Source of the DNA: Frisingicoccus sp009929615
GTDB lineage: Bacteria; Bacillota; Clostridia; Lachnospirales; Lachnospiraceae
Direction: 5' to 3'
DNA length: 64,000 nucleotides
Assembly: GCA_028692275.1 (NCBI GenBank)
Contig: JAQUXR010000002.1
Coordinates: forward strand, 89,327-153,326
The notes below the pieces were generated by a model. It had not been told where the DNA came from, did not search any database, and worked only from the letters and a program-made list of their open reading frames with translations. How positions within the stretch are numbered: the stretch's first letter is position 1; each line of letters starts with the position of its first letter. The translations under genes were made by a program, and so were the position numbers. This document shows, in pieces, positions 23,129-32,643 of this stretch.

Positions 23129-24728
23129 TCGAAAGCTAAAAGAACATTATAAAGAAGATATATGGAAAGAATATTGTGGATTTTTAGATTTATCTATAGA
23201 AGAATATATGCACATTCAATATCGCCTTATGAATGAACAGATTCAACTTTGGAGTGAATGTGCTCTGGGGCAGTGCCTGCTTAAGGGCCGTCAGATTGGT
23301 TCTATTGCCGAATTTCGTCAGGATTTCCCTTTAACCACCTATGAAACCTATGCGGATGTTCTTCTGATGAAGAAGGGTAATATGCTGCCAGAAGACCCGA
23401 TTGTGTGGATTCAGACGACCTGGGAAGGTGGAAAACACCCGGTAAAACTGGCTCCTTATTCAAAAAGCATGCTTAACACCTACCGGACAAATGTTATTGC
23501 CTGCCTGATACTTGCCACAAGCACCCAGCGGAAGAAGTTTGATGTCACCACCGGAGATACGATGCTTTATGGCCTTGCACCACTGCCCTATGCTACCGGT
23601 CTCCTTCCATTACTTCTGGGTGATGAAATCCAGATAGAATTCCTGCCATCGGTTAAGACCGCTGAAAAGCTTTCTTTTTCCGAAAGAAATAAACTGGGCT
23701 TTAAACTGGGACTCTCCAAAGGAATTGACCTCTTTTTTGGTGTGGGCAGTGTAGCCTACTTTGTCAGCAAAAGCTTTTCTTCACTGAGCCAGGGCAGCAG
23801 CAATTCCCATAAGCTTTCTTTTCTCAGCTATTCACCAAAGATGCTCCTTCGCTATTTGAAGGCTAAACAAACATGTAAGAAAGAGGAACGAGAACTGAAA
23901 CCAAAGGATATTTTCCGCTTAAAGGGCTTTATGTGTGCAGGCACGGATAACAGCAGCTATAAAGACGAACTGGAAGATTTCTGGGGTATTCGTCCGGTTG
24001 AAGTCTTTGCCGGAACCGAACCCGGCTGTATGGGCTGTGAGACCTGGGCCAAAAATGGTCTCTACTTTTTCCCGGATTCCTGCTTTTATGAATTTATACC
24101 GGAAGCTGAGATGAACCGCAGTTTAGAAGACTTGGATTATCAGCCAAAGACCTACCTGATGGACCAGGTTGTCCCTGGTGAATTATATGAACTGGTTATT
24201 TCTGTCTTTAAAGGCGGTGCCTTTATGCGATATCGCGTCGGCGATGTCTACCGCTGCATTGCCCTGGACAGTCCCACAGAAAGCACCCATATTCCTCGGT
24301 TTGAATATGTTGATCGTATCCCGACAGTCATTGACATTGCCGGTTTTACCCGTATTACAGAATACTCTGTCCGTCAGGTCATTCAACTGTCCGGACTCTT
24401 AATAAAAGACTGGTTTGCCTGCAAAGAATTTACTGCAGAAAAACATCCTTATATGCATATGTATGTGGAAATGGACACTTCCAGCTACTTAAGCAGTGCT
24501 GTAACTACTGAGATTCTCAAAGAACATCTCGGCGTCTATTTTAAATATCTGGATAATGATTATGATAATTTAAAGAAAATCCTGGGCATGGACCCACTGG
24601 AAATAACGATTTTGCAAAGTGGTACTTTTGATCGTTACTATGCAACCGCAGACCGGCCCCTTCGACATATTAATCCGCCGGTTTATGAAAAAATCAGCCT
24701 TTTAGAGCTGAATAAAAACCCTGACTAA
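23118..24728 (+). CDS. GH3 (auxin-responsive promoter) family adenylating enzyme
   Basis: A 536-residue protein resembling the GH3 family, ANL-superfamily enzymes that adenylate a carboxylic acid and conjugate it to an amino acid or other amine. Recognisable stretches: FPLTTYETYAD (about 71-81), MLYGLAPLPYATGL, a long central domain, FMCAGTDNSSYKDELEDFWGI with FAGTEPGCMG, VVPGELYELVIS and MRYRVGDVYRC (about 370-380, ATP-contacting in the family). The C-terminal lobe ends GTFDRYYATADRPLRHINPP. The canonical serine-rich ATP loop is not obvious; TTWEGGKHPVKL occupies that region, so adenylation is probable but not certain. It overlaps the membrane methyltransferase-like gene and is followed 16 bp later by a signalling protein. 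Confidence 0.75.
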   Translation: MKFDRKLKEHYKEDIWKEYCGFLDLSIEEYMHIQYRLMNEQIQLWSECALGQCLLKGRQIGSIAEFRQDFPLTTYETYADVLLMKKGNMLPEDPIVWIQTTWEGGKHPVKLAPYSKSMLNTYRTNVIACLILATSTQRKKFDVTTGDTMLYGLAPLPYATGLLPLLLGDEIQIEFLPSVKTAEKLSFSERNKLGFKLGLSKGIDLFFGVGSVAYFVSKSFSSLSQGSSNSHKLSFLSYSPKMLLRYLKAKQTCKKEERELKPKDIFRLKGFMCAGTDNSSYKDELEDFWGIRPVEVFAGTEPGCMGCETWAKNGLYFFPDSCFYEFIPEAEMNRSLEDLDYQPKTYLMDQVVPGELYELVISVFKGGAFMRYRVGDVYRCIALDSPTESTHIPRFEYVDRIPTVIDIAGFTRITEYSVRQVIQLSGLLIKDWFACKEFTAEKHPYMHMYVEMDTSSYLSSAVTTEILKEHLGVYFKYLDNDYDNLKKILGMDPLEITILQSGTFDRYYATADRPLRHINPPVYEKISLLELNKNPD

Positions 24729-24744
24729 ATAAAGGAGGCTTGAC

Positions 24745-27281
24745 ATGCAAACTTTTGTAGTTTTTTCTTTAATTGCTTTACTGTGCTATCTGATTCTGCT
24801 TCTGGCATTTCTTGCTGCCAAAAAAAATAAAATAATTAATGCATTTATCATCCTTCTTATTGTCTTTATTATGTGGACAACAGGTTCCTTTGGCATGCGT
24901 ATCGGACTTTTTCCATCGACTAGCTTCTGGTTTTATTTGTCCATTGACGGCCTGTTTCTGTTACCACCGGCATTTTTCAATTTTATTACCGTTTATATTG
25001 GTGATAACTCTACATTTTTCAAAAAATTCTGGTTTGGATGGTCACTTTTTTTATCGCTGTTAATCACCTGACCTCGGGCTTTATTATTGCAGCGCCTCAC
25101 CTGGAAACAACCGGAAACTCTTCCCGTTTTGTATACGACCTGGGTATTCCTGTTCTCATTCCGGCAATTTTTACAATACTCGTTATTGCCCATATTCTGA
25201 TTCAGCTTTTTAGATTTGGTAAGTCCGATGAAATGGCAAGGAACCAGTTTCTACCTATAGGTATCGGTATTTTTGTGCTCTTCCTTGGAAATCTGGCCAC
25301 TGTATTACCACTGTTCAAGGGTTTCCCTATCGATATTTTAAGCGGTGTTGTGAATGCCTTCTTCATGTTTTATGCGCTTTACAGGCGACACCTTTTCAGG
25401 CTGACTCTGCTTGTATCCCGGAGTACCTGCTACATTATTTCAGGTATTCTGGCCATTATTTTATTCTGTAATCTAATTGACCCGATGCAATACTTTGTCA
25501 CCCATAATCTGCCGCTTTTTGCAGAACATTCCGTCCTGATTATTGCAGTCACTTTCACCTTATCGACTTTGCTGTTTTACTCATTGCTGAAGCATTTTTT
25601 TGACAAAGTCTTTATCCGTGATGAAATCATCCAGGCCAACTACCTGAAGGATTTTACGACTCAGATTTCTCACACGCTGAATGTCAATGATGTCCTCCAG
25701 CTTTTGATTGAAGTCATTCAGAATACTATGGATGTCGAAAAAGTATATATCTGTGTTAAAGACTTTTCCGGTGACGGTTACCGCATTCAGGAAAGCAGCA
25801 GTCCTCTGGACGAACGAAGCATGTTTATTCGAAATGATAATCCACTGGCCATCTACCTGGAAGCAAACAAACAGTGTGTTCTCGTTCAGGATTTACGCAG
25901 AACTTCCATTTACCGCTCCATGTGGGAACTTGAAAAAAATCAGTTGGCAACGCTAGGTATCCAATGTGTTCTGCCTTTACTGGATGGTAATGACCTGGTC
26001 GGTATTGCCCTGCTTTCCAACAAGGCCCGCAACACCAAATTTTCCTATGATGATATGAACTTTCTGGATTCTCTCGCTTCCGTCAGCTCCGTTGCCGTAA
26101 AGAACTCTCGGCTTTATGAAAAAGCCTTCATGGAAGCACGCACGGACGAATTAACAGGTCTTTTAAATCGAAAATATTTTTATGAAGTTTTAGAAAAGAG
26201 CTATCAGGAAACCCTCAGCAGCCATTCCGACGGCAAAGAGCTTGCTCTGTTGATTATCAACCTGGATGATTTCAAACTTTTCAATCAGCTCTATGGAAAT
26301 GTTGAAGGCGATGTAGCCCTCCAGAATGTATCCCATATTATTTCCGGCTCTGTCGGCAACCATGGACATGTTGCCCGCTACGGTGGAAAAGAATTTGCTG
26401 TCATTCTCCCGGGCTTTGATATTTTATCTGCCAATAACCTGGCGGAAACCATTCGCAGTCAGATTATGAATATGAACCGTCAGGCAACGGACTATGCCAT
26501 GAAAATGCTCACAGCAAGCTGCGGTATCTGTGCCATTCCATCTGCTGCTTCAGATTTGAAACAGTTAGTCAACAATACAGATATGGCCGTATACAATGCC
26601 AAACGGCGTGGTAAAAATTGTACCGTTATATATTCTGCCGGACAACCGCCAATCATTGCTGAAAAGTCACTGGATGTCGTTGAAGGTACATTTAAGCCAA
26701 ATGTTTATGATGAATATGCCGCAACCATTCATGCCTTAACAGCCGCTATTGATGTTAAAGACCATTATACCTACAGTCATTCACAAAATGTCTGCTATTA
26801 CGCCACAGAGCTGGCGAGAGCCTATAACCTGAATGCGGACTGTGTTGAGATTGTCAAAGAGGCGGCACTGCTCCATGATATTGGAAAAATCGGTATTCCC
26901 GAAAGTATTCTTCAGAAGCCGTCCAAACTGACACCGGATGAATTTGAAATTATGAAAAGCCATGTGGAACAGTCAATTAATATTATCCGCCACCTGCCAT
27001 CTCTGGATTATGTTATTCCTGCTGTTCTCGGCCATCACGAGCGTTATGATGGCAAGGGATATCCCCGTCAGTTAAAAGGTCAGAATATTCCTTTGCTGGC
27101 CCGTGTCCTTTGTGTAGCAGACTCCTTTGATGCCATGGTATCCAAACGGCCTTATAAAAGTGCTCTGGATATCAATTATGCCCTTTCCCAGCTTGAGGAT
27201 AACAGCGGCACCCAGTTTGACCCTGAACTGGCAAAACTTTTTATCCAGCTGGTCAATACACACGTTATTACCGTTCAATAA
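24745..27281 (+). CDS. Membrane sensor with GAF, degenerate GGDEF and HD-GYP domains, interrupted by a -1 frameshift
   Basis: A c-di-GMP signalling protein of about 845 residues if the frames are joined. The first 103 codons (from ATG 24745, AAAGGAGG upstream) encode membrane helices, then that frame stops at 25069. The second frame, continuing from 25053, finishes a seven-helix-type sensor region and then has a GAF domain (about 205-350 of this part). Next are a GGDEF domain whose signature reads YGGKEF in place of GGDEF, and an HD-GYP domain with LLHDIGKIGIP and HHERYDGKGYP. The HD-GYP residues are intact, so c-di-GMP hydrolysis is likely. The D-to-K change makes cyclase activity unlikely. 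The ATG at 25038 has no ribosome binding site, so it is not a separate gene. Either recoding or a one-base loss explains the break. Confidence 0.82.
25047..25053 (+). promoter_or_regulatory. T TTT TTA heptamer at the frame break (candidate -1 slippery site)
   Basis: In the upstream reading frame the codons are CTT TTT TTA, so the heptamer has the phase X XXY YYZ of a classic -1 slippery site (the same U UUU UUA as in HIV gag-pol). A -1 slip continues with ATC GCT GTT into the long downstream frame. The zero-frame stop follows 15 bases later. I found no convincing downstream stimulatory hairpin, so a simple loss of one T from an eight-T run is equally possible. Confidence 0.5.
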
Positions 27282-27282
27282 A

Positions 27283-27320
27283 AAAAAAGCAGATTTCAAA
27301 AAAATGAAATCTGCTTTTTT
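27283..27320. terminator. Bidirectional terminator between the sensor and the nitrilase-family gene
   Basis: A 16-bp stem (27283-27298 with 27305-27320), A/T-rich at its base, with a six-A loop; T-runs follow on both strands. It separates convergent genes. Confidence 0.9.
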
Positions 27321-27335
27321 CTTTCTATGCTTCTT

Positions 27336-28265
27336 TTAAAACCCATTTTCAGCAGTGATATTTCCAACTCCAGCAGCCAACACCTGTCTTTCATATTCCG
27401 CAATATTCGCCGGCGCTGCCTCCAGAGATTTAAACAACGGTGCTTTATGCCAATTTTCAGCAAAGGGCATCGGAAATGCAAACTCCTTCAAATGCTGAAG
27501 ATAGTGGTCCATAAACAAGGTTCCATATTGACGGCATCTGGTGACTACATCCAAATCCAGAGTTATCGTCGCCACTGAAGCTGTTGCTCCTGCTTCCCAG
27601 ATGGTATTTCCCTCTGGTCCAACAACCATGGAATTTCCATACATGTGATTGCCGCCATACATCCCTACCGCATTGGTCGACACAAAATAGGCCTGATTCT
27701 CCAAGGCCCTTGCAAAATGCAGCGGCTTATTAATTTTAAAAAGTTCATCCGGGTCCATCGTCAGTTTGACCAGCACTTCCGCACCCATAAGTGCTTCATT
27801 TCTGGATATCTCCGGGAAATTCATATCATAACAAATCTGAACGCCTATCTTCGTTTCCTTTTCAGGAATATCAAATACAACGTATTCTTTTCCCGGCATA
27901 GTCCGCCGCTCCACAGGGCGCCAAGGAGCCATTTTCCGGTAAACATTAAGAAGTTCTCCCTCCGGATTAAAGATTGGTGCACTGTTATACACTATACCCT
28001 CCGGCAATTCATCGGATTTTTCACTAATCGTCCCCGGTATCAGATAAATATGATGTTTTTTAGCAATAGCAGAAAAAATTTCGGTCATTGGTCCGGGAAT
28101 TGTTTCCGGACGTCCTCCGGCAATCCCTTCCACGCCAACGATTAACTCCGGCTTATGATAGCCACGCATCATTGCGTCAATACTTTCTTCAATATGTGTC
28201 AGGTTCTCTTCAACCTCTCTGCTCACTGGCATCTGAATAATACCAACATTTAAAAATCTTCCCAT
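27336..28265 (-). CDS. Carbon-nitrogen hydrolase (nitrilase superfamily)
   Basis: A 309-residue amidase-type enzyme of the nitrilase superfamily, which hydrolyses non-peptide C-N bonds. The complete triad is visible: E46 in VGVEG, K111 in VYRKMAPW and C145 in VQICYDMNFPE. The protein resembles aliphatic amidase/formamidase-like members in length, with a C-terminal extension beyond the core (from about 265). The substrate cannot be decided from sequence. It lies 25 bp downstream of a galactokinase-like gene on the same strand, an unusual pairing. The ribosome binding site is weak (GGGAAG). Confidence 0.85.
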   Translation of the reverse strand: MGRFLNVGIIQMPVSREVEENLTHIEESIDAMMRGYHKPELIVGVEGIAGGRPETIPGPMTEIFSAIAKKHHIYLIPGTISEKSDELPEGIVYNSAPIFNPEGELLNVYRKMAPWRPVERRTMPGKEYVVFDIPEKETKIGVQICYDMNFPEISRNEALMGAEVLVKLTMDPDELFKINKPLHFARALENQAYFVSTNAVGMYGGNHMYGNSMVVGPEGNTIWEAGATASVATITLDLDVVTRCRQYGTLFMDHYLQHLKEFAFPMPFAENWHKAPLFKSLEAAPANIAEYERQVLAAGVGNITAENGF

Positions 28266-28290
28266 GGTGTCTGCTTCCCAGTCCTTTTCT

Positions 28291-29496
28291 TTATCCTAAA
28301 ATTTTCATTGTTCCTTCTTTGCGTATTGATAAACCCCAGCATGTTCCCGGTCCAAAGACCGCCTCTATCCTTCGCTGATAGTCAGCAACCCGGCTCATTT
28401 TAACAAAAGCCTCTATCGTTCCGGCAAATCCACCGCCATGAACTCTGCTGACGCCATCTTCCCCGAGAATCTTCTCACTAAGGGCCAGTGCCAGCGACAG
28501 GTTCTGACTGTCGATATTTCGTGTTCGATAAACGTTTTGCAAATATTTAAACGAGGAATCCCCCGAAGCCCTGACGACTTTAAGAAAAGCCTGCATATCC
28601 CCCCGGTTCAGGGCTTCTGCTTCTTCTGTAACCCGGTGCTCTTCTTCAAAAAAATGCATCGCTCTTAAAACCGCCCGGTCACCTGTCTGCTCTCTCACGT
28701 CTCTTAAGCATTCATAAAAATCGGCCTCTTTAACCTCGCGCAGTACGGTTTTGCCAAAATATTCTGCCACCTTTTTCATCTCTGCGGGAATGGCTTCATA
28801 ATCTGCCGTCAGATTCTTATGGGTTCCCTTTGTATCCGTAATACATAACTGATACTCTCCAAAATCGCCCTCTATTTCCGTTACCTGTGGATTATCCGGA
28901 TTTTCAAAATCAATATGAATGAGTCCGCCCCAGGCACAGGCCATCTGATCCATAAGTCCACATGGCTTTTCAAAATAGATATTCTCACTATACTGTCCGG
29001 CAAGAGCCAGTACTTCTTTTGGAATCCTGCCATCATTAAATAACCCCGAAATCACGGTTCCGATAAGCACTTCAAATGCGGCCGACGAAGAAAGTCCCAT
29101 TCCTTCAGGTACCTGACTGAATACACAGATATTAAACCCCTTCAGAATATATCCCCGTTCCACCAGGTATGCAGCAACACCCCGAACAAGAGCGGTTGTA
29201 CTTCCCGCCTCACCCTCCTGTTTATCCAAAGTGTCCAGCGGAATCTCTATTTTTCCGTAGCCCTCGGACCAAAGGTTGATGACTGCTTCCTCATTATATC
29301 CGGCAATCCCTGTCATATCTAGATTAACTGCCGCTGCCAGCACTTTTCCGTGCTGATGGTCTGTGTGATTTCCTCCGATTTCACAACGTCCCGGCGTGCT
29401 GTATATCTCCACATCCCCTTCGCCAAAGACAGCTTCATATCTACGGGTCTTTTCTGATACAGTTGTTTCATTTAATAAATCTCTGGTATTTATCAT
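28291..29496 (-). CDS. Galactokinase-like GHMP kinase
   Basis: A GHMP-superfamily sugar kinase, 401 residues, most similar to galactokinase (galactose to galactose 1-phosphate). The N-terminal signature reads TPGRCEIGGNHTDHQHG rather than GRVNLIGEHTDYNGG. The ATP loop is PEGMGLSSSAAFE (about 139-151), the sugar region is CGLMDQMACAWGG, and the C-terminal motif is VHGGGFAGT. The altered first signature surrounds residues that contact the sugar, so the sugar specificity may differ. No galT, galE or galM is in the window. It is divergent from an HD-domain gene and followed by the nitrilase-family gene. Confidence 0.82.
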   Translation of the reverse strand: MINTRDLLNETTVSEKTRRYEAVFGEGDVEIYSTPGRCEIGGNHTDHQHGKVLAAAVNLDMTGIAGYNEEAVINLWSEGYGKIEIPLDTLDKQEGEAGSTTALVRGVAAYLVERGYILKGFNICVFSQVPEGMGLSSSAAFEVLIGTVISGLFNDGRIPKEVLALAGQYSENIYFEKPCGLMDQMACAWGGLIHIDFENPDNPQVTEIEGDFGEYQLCITDTKGTHKNLTADYEAIPAEMKKVAEYFGKTVLREVKEADFYECLRDVREQTGDRAVLRAMHFFEEEHRVTEEAEALNRGDMQAFLKVVRASGDSSFKYLQNVYRTRNIDSQNLSLALALSEKILGEDGVSRVHGGGFAGTIEAFVKMSRVADYQRRIEAVFGPGTCWGLSIRKEGTMKILG

Positions 29497-29616
29497 TTTT
29501 CCTTCGCTTTCAAAAATTTTGACCGGTTAATAAAAGTATAGATTTTAAAGATGAAAAGGTCAAGAATATTTGCTATAATAACCATATTATCCAAATACAT
29601 AAAGGAGCTGAAATTT

Positions 29617-30111
29617 ATGAAAAATCAATTAAACGAATTATATAACTCCATGGTCTGCTATTACAGTGGTGACCCAAAACGAATCCAGCATTTTATTAAA
29701 GTCCACAGCTTTGCCCGCCTTATCGGCGAGATGGAAGAACTTGATTCCGATACCTTAACTACCCTTGAAGCTGCTGCCTATGTCCATGATATCGGTATCA
29801 AACCCGCCGAATTAAAATACGGCAGTTCAAACGGAAAACTTCAGGAACAGGAAGGTCCTTCTGCCGCCAGGCACATGCTCAGCCACTTGAATTTTTCGGC
29901 CGAAAAGATTGACCGTATCTGTTATCTTGTCGGTCATCATCATACCTACACGAATATTGATGGTCTTGATTATCAGATTCTTGTCGAAGCTGATTTTCTT
30001 GTGAACCTTTTTGAGGACGGCGAATCAAAAGAGACTGCCGAAAGGGTTCTAAATAAGATATTTAAAACCTCCTTCGGCAGTCACCTGTGTAAAACTATGT
30101 TTAATCTTTAG
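29617..30111 (+). CDS. HD-domain phosphohydrolase family protein
   Basis: A 164-residue HD-superfamily metal-dependent phosphohydrolase. The metal-binding residues are in AAAYVHDIGIKPAE (about 51-64, the HD pair) and LVGHHHTY (about 105-112). A first histidine comes earlier, in HFIKVHSFARLIG. I chose the ATG at 29617 because AAAGGAG lies nine bases upstream. An extended -10 (TGCTATAAT, TATAAT at 29574-29579) is a plausible promoter. It converges on the ABC ATPase gene, and the two overlap by four bases at their 3' ends. Substrate unknown. Confidence 0.8.
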   Translation: MKNQLNELYNSMVCYYSGDPKRIQHFIKVHSFARLIGEMEELDSDTLTTLEAAAYVHDIGIKPAELKYGSSNGKLQEQEGPSAARHMLSHLNFSAEKIDRICYLVGHHHTYTNIDGLDYQILVEADFLVNLFEDGESKETAERVLNKIFKTSFGSHLCKTMFNL

Positions 30112-30848
30112 CCTTTAACAAAACGGCTTAAAAATTCTTTTGTCTGAGGATTCTGGGAGTTGCCAAAAATCTGTTTTGGCTCTCCTTCTTCAACAATAAC
30201 ACCATTAGCCATATAAACCACATGATTGGAAACATCCCTAGCAAAGGCCATCTCATGGGTTACAATCATCATTGTTAAACCTTCTTCTGCCAGCTTTCGC
30301 ATAACTGCAAGAACCTCTCCTACCATCTGAGGGTCCAGTGCAGATGTCGGTTCATCAAAAAGCAGTACTTCCGGCTCCATGGCAAGGGCTCTTGCAATAG
30401 CCACACGCTGCTTCTGACCACCTGAAAGCTGACGGGGTTTCGCATTAATATAAGGTGCCATGCCTACCTTCTCAAGGTAATACATCGCATTTTTCTTTGC
30501 TGTCTCTTTATCTTTCTTTAAGACCTTCATCTGTCCAACCATACAATTCTTTAAAACGGTCATATTATTAAACAGATTAAAGCTCTGAAATACCATCCCT
30601 ACTTTTGCCCGGTAAGAAGCTTCATTCATACGATCTTCCATCAAATTCCGTCCATGATAGACAATATCTCCCGCTGTCGGCTCTTCCAAAAAGTTTATAC
30701 AACGAAGCAGTGTGGATTTTCCCGAACCGGAAGCACCGATAATACAGGTGACATCCCCCGGGCATACAGAAAAATCGATATCCCGAAGAACCACATTCTT
30801 GCCAAAAGTCTTACTCAAATGGCGGATTTCTAAAATTTTCTCTGCCAT
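30108..30848 (-). CDS. Amino acid ABC transporter ATP-binding protein (second system)
   Basis: ATPase of a PAAT-family importer, 246 residues. Walker A GASGSGKST near 37, Q-loop FQSFNLF, signature LSGGQKQRV, Walker B VLLFDEPTS and switch THEM are all intact. It is two bases downstream of the permease gene, the last gene of a three-gene transcript (binding protein, permease, ATPase). Similar to but clearly distinct from the copy at 16-17 kb. Confidence 0.93.
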   Translation of the reverse strand: MAEKILEIRHLSKTFGKNVVLRDIDFSVCPGDVTCIIGASGSGKSTLLRCINFLEEPTAGDIVYHGRNLMEDRMNEASYRAKVGMVFQSFNLFNNMTVLKNCMVGQMKVLKKDKETAKKNAMYYLEKVGMAPYINAKPRQLSGGQKQRVAIARALAMEPEVLLFDEPTSALDPQMVGEVLAVMRKLAEEGLTMMIVTHEMAFARDVSNHVVYMANGVIVEEGEPKQIFGNSQNPQTKEFLSRFVKG

Positions 30849-30850
30849 AA

Positions 30851-31645
30851 TCAGTCTTCCTCCTCTTTCGTTCCAGACGGATACTTGTACATACCGCTTG
30901 TATGCTTTAATGTATCTGTTGTTGCCAGGTCAAAATTATCCGGTCCGTCCAGTTTTCCTTCCCACCAGCGAAGAATCCGTGAACAGGTAAATGTCAAAAT
31001 AAAATAAATAACCATTGCTATTGTAAAGGATTCAAAATAAAGATACTTGGCACCTGCCACACCATTGGTCGTATAGAAAAGTTCTACCGTTCCGATAATT
31101 GAAAGAACACAGGTATCTTTAATATTGATAATCAGGTTATTACCTATCTGAGGCATAATATTTCTCAATGCCTGGGGCATGATAACATTCACCATTGTCT
31201 GGAAATGATTCATACCAATAGCCTTTGCTCCCTCTGTCTGTCCCGGATCAATGGATAAAATACCGCCTCGAACCGTTTCAGCCATATAGGCACCTGTATT
31301 AATCGATACTATAAAAAAGGCTGCAAACCACATGGACATATTAATATGAAAAACCGCTGCAGAACCAAAATAAATGAACATTGCCTGGGCCATCATAGGT
31401 GTTCCACGGAATATCTCCACATAAGCTGCTAAAACAAAGTGTATAATTTTAAGGATGATACGTTTTACAATATTATCGCTCTTAGAAACAGGAATGGTCT
31501 GAACAATACCTACAGCGAAACCGATAACACATCCGATAAAAGTGCCGACCAGTGCAATAGCCATGGTGACACCGGCTCCCCGTAGGAAAGACATGGAATA
31601 TCCGTCCAATAACATAAGGACTCTTCCCCAAAAAGTTGTTGGCAT
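30851..31645 (-). CDS. Amino acid ABC transporter permease (second system)
   Basis: HisM/GlnP-type permease of 264 residues, longer than usual through a hydrophilic C-terminal tail ending in EEED. Seen: VEIFRGTPMMAQAMFIYFG, the ATPase-docking loop EGAKAIGMNHFQTMVNVIMPQALRN-type segment, and NIKDTCVLSIIG. An AAAGGAGA precedes the ATG. Presumed homodimer with the co-encoded ATPase and binding protein. Confidence 0.92.
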   Translation of the reverse strand: MPTTFWGRVLMLLDGYSMSFLRGAGVTMAIALVGTFIGCVIGFAVGIVQTIPVSKSDNIVKRIILKIIHFVLAAYVEIFRGTPMMAQAMFIYFGSAAVFHINMSMWFAAFFIVSINTGAYMAETVRGGILSIDPGQTEGAKAIGMNHFQTMVNVIMPQALRNIMPQIGNNLIINIKDTCVLSIIGTVELFYTTNGVAGAKYLYFESFTIAMVIYFILTFTCSRILRWWEGKLDGPDNFDLATTDTLKHTSGMYKYPSGTKEEED

Positions 31646-31734
31646 CCTTCTCTCTCCTTTCGTAAATCCGTCAATAACGACGATAAAGCACGGGGACGAT
31701 AACCGCCTCCGTGCCCATTAAGTGTCTTATTTTC

Positions 31735-32610
31735 TTATTCAGAAAGCGGCTGAACAGAAATAGCTTCTTCCATCATCTTATCAAAATCTTCTGGTGTAAG
31801 CTCTTTCAATACTTCATTAATCTGAGCTGTTAATTCACTGCCCTTCTGAACAGAAATTCCGATATTGATTTCTTCTTCAGATACTTCAAAGTCATCTTCT
31901 GTACCAGAGAAATCAAGTAACTTTAAGTCTGGGTAAGCAACGGTTGCTGCCATCGCTGTCGGCATATCTGTTACAACTGCATCACATTTGCCGGATTCCA
32001 GAGCAACCAACATTGCCGGTGCGGATTCCTGAGCTGGTAAAATGTTGGCACTTGGAATCTGTGGCAAACATGCATCATACCATACTGTATTCTGCTGGGA
32101 AGTACATGTTGCTCCTTCTAAATCTCCAACACCTTTAGCTTCTGCGTATTTACCATCACCTTTTACAAGAGTAACGATCGATGCATAATAGTAAGGTGTC
32201 GTGAAATCAACGATTTCCTGACGGTCTGCTGTAATGGACTGTCCTGCAATAACACAATCAACCGTTCCGGACTGTACAGCCAGTACAAGGGAATCCCAGT
32301 CAAGCTTAACAATCTCTAATTCACGTCCTAATTTCTCAGCAACGTATTTCGCCATCATGATATCGTAGCCATAGGCATAATCTGAACTTCCGGAAATCTG
32401 TACAGCACCGTTAGCATCTGTTGGCTGAGTCCAGTTATATGGTGCATAGCTACATTCCATAGCTACCTTTAATGTTCCACCTGTAGAAGCTCCCGCTTCT
32501 GTTGTCTCTGCTTTTGTCTCTGTTGTTTTTGAACCACAACCTGTCAAAATGCCGCATACCATCACACCGGCCATCGCTATGGCCACAAGTTTCTTCCAAT
32601 AATTTTTCAT
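31735..32610 (-). CDS. Amino acid ABC transporter substrate-binding lipoprotein (second system)
   Basis: Family 3 solute-binding lipoprotein, 291 residues from the ATG at 32610. I preferred this start because AGAGGGA lies eight bases upstream and it places a normal signal peptide at the N-terminus; an in-frame upstream ATG would add 17 polar residues. The lipobox is ILTGC with C25. Binding-lobe segments include LKVAMECSYAPYNW, CVIAGQSITADRQEIVDFTTPYY (with the carboxylate-binding arginine) and CDAVVTDMPTA. Specificity unknown. Its messenger begins at a strong promoter and passes through a leader terminator before this gene. Confidence 0.92.
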   Translation of the reverse strand: MKNYWKKLVAIAMAGVMVCGILTGCGSKTTETKAETTEAGASTGGTLKVAMECSYAPYNWTQPTDANGAVQISGSSDYAYGYDIMMAKYVAEKLGRELEIVKLDWDSLVLAVQSGTVDCVIAGQSITADRQEIVDFTTPYYYASIVTLVKGDGKYAEAKGVGDLEGATCTSQQNTVWYDACLPQIPSANILPAQESAPAMLVALESGKCDAVVTDMPTAMAATVAYPDLKLLDFSGTEDDFEVSEEEINIGISVQKGSELTAQINEVLKELTPEDFDKMMEEAISVQPLSE

Positions 32611-32643
32611 ATTCCATCCCTCTTTACTCATATTTTTTCGATA

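Noticed and set aside
25038..27281. Second sensor gene starting independently at ATG 25038
   Set aside because: No ribosome binding site, and the start would cut through the membrane-helix region shared with the upstream frame; a frameshifted single gene fits better.
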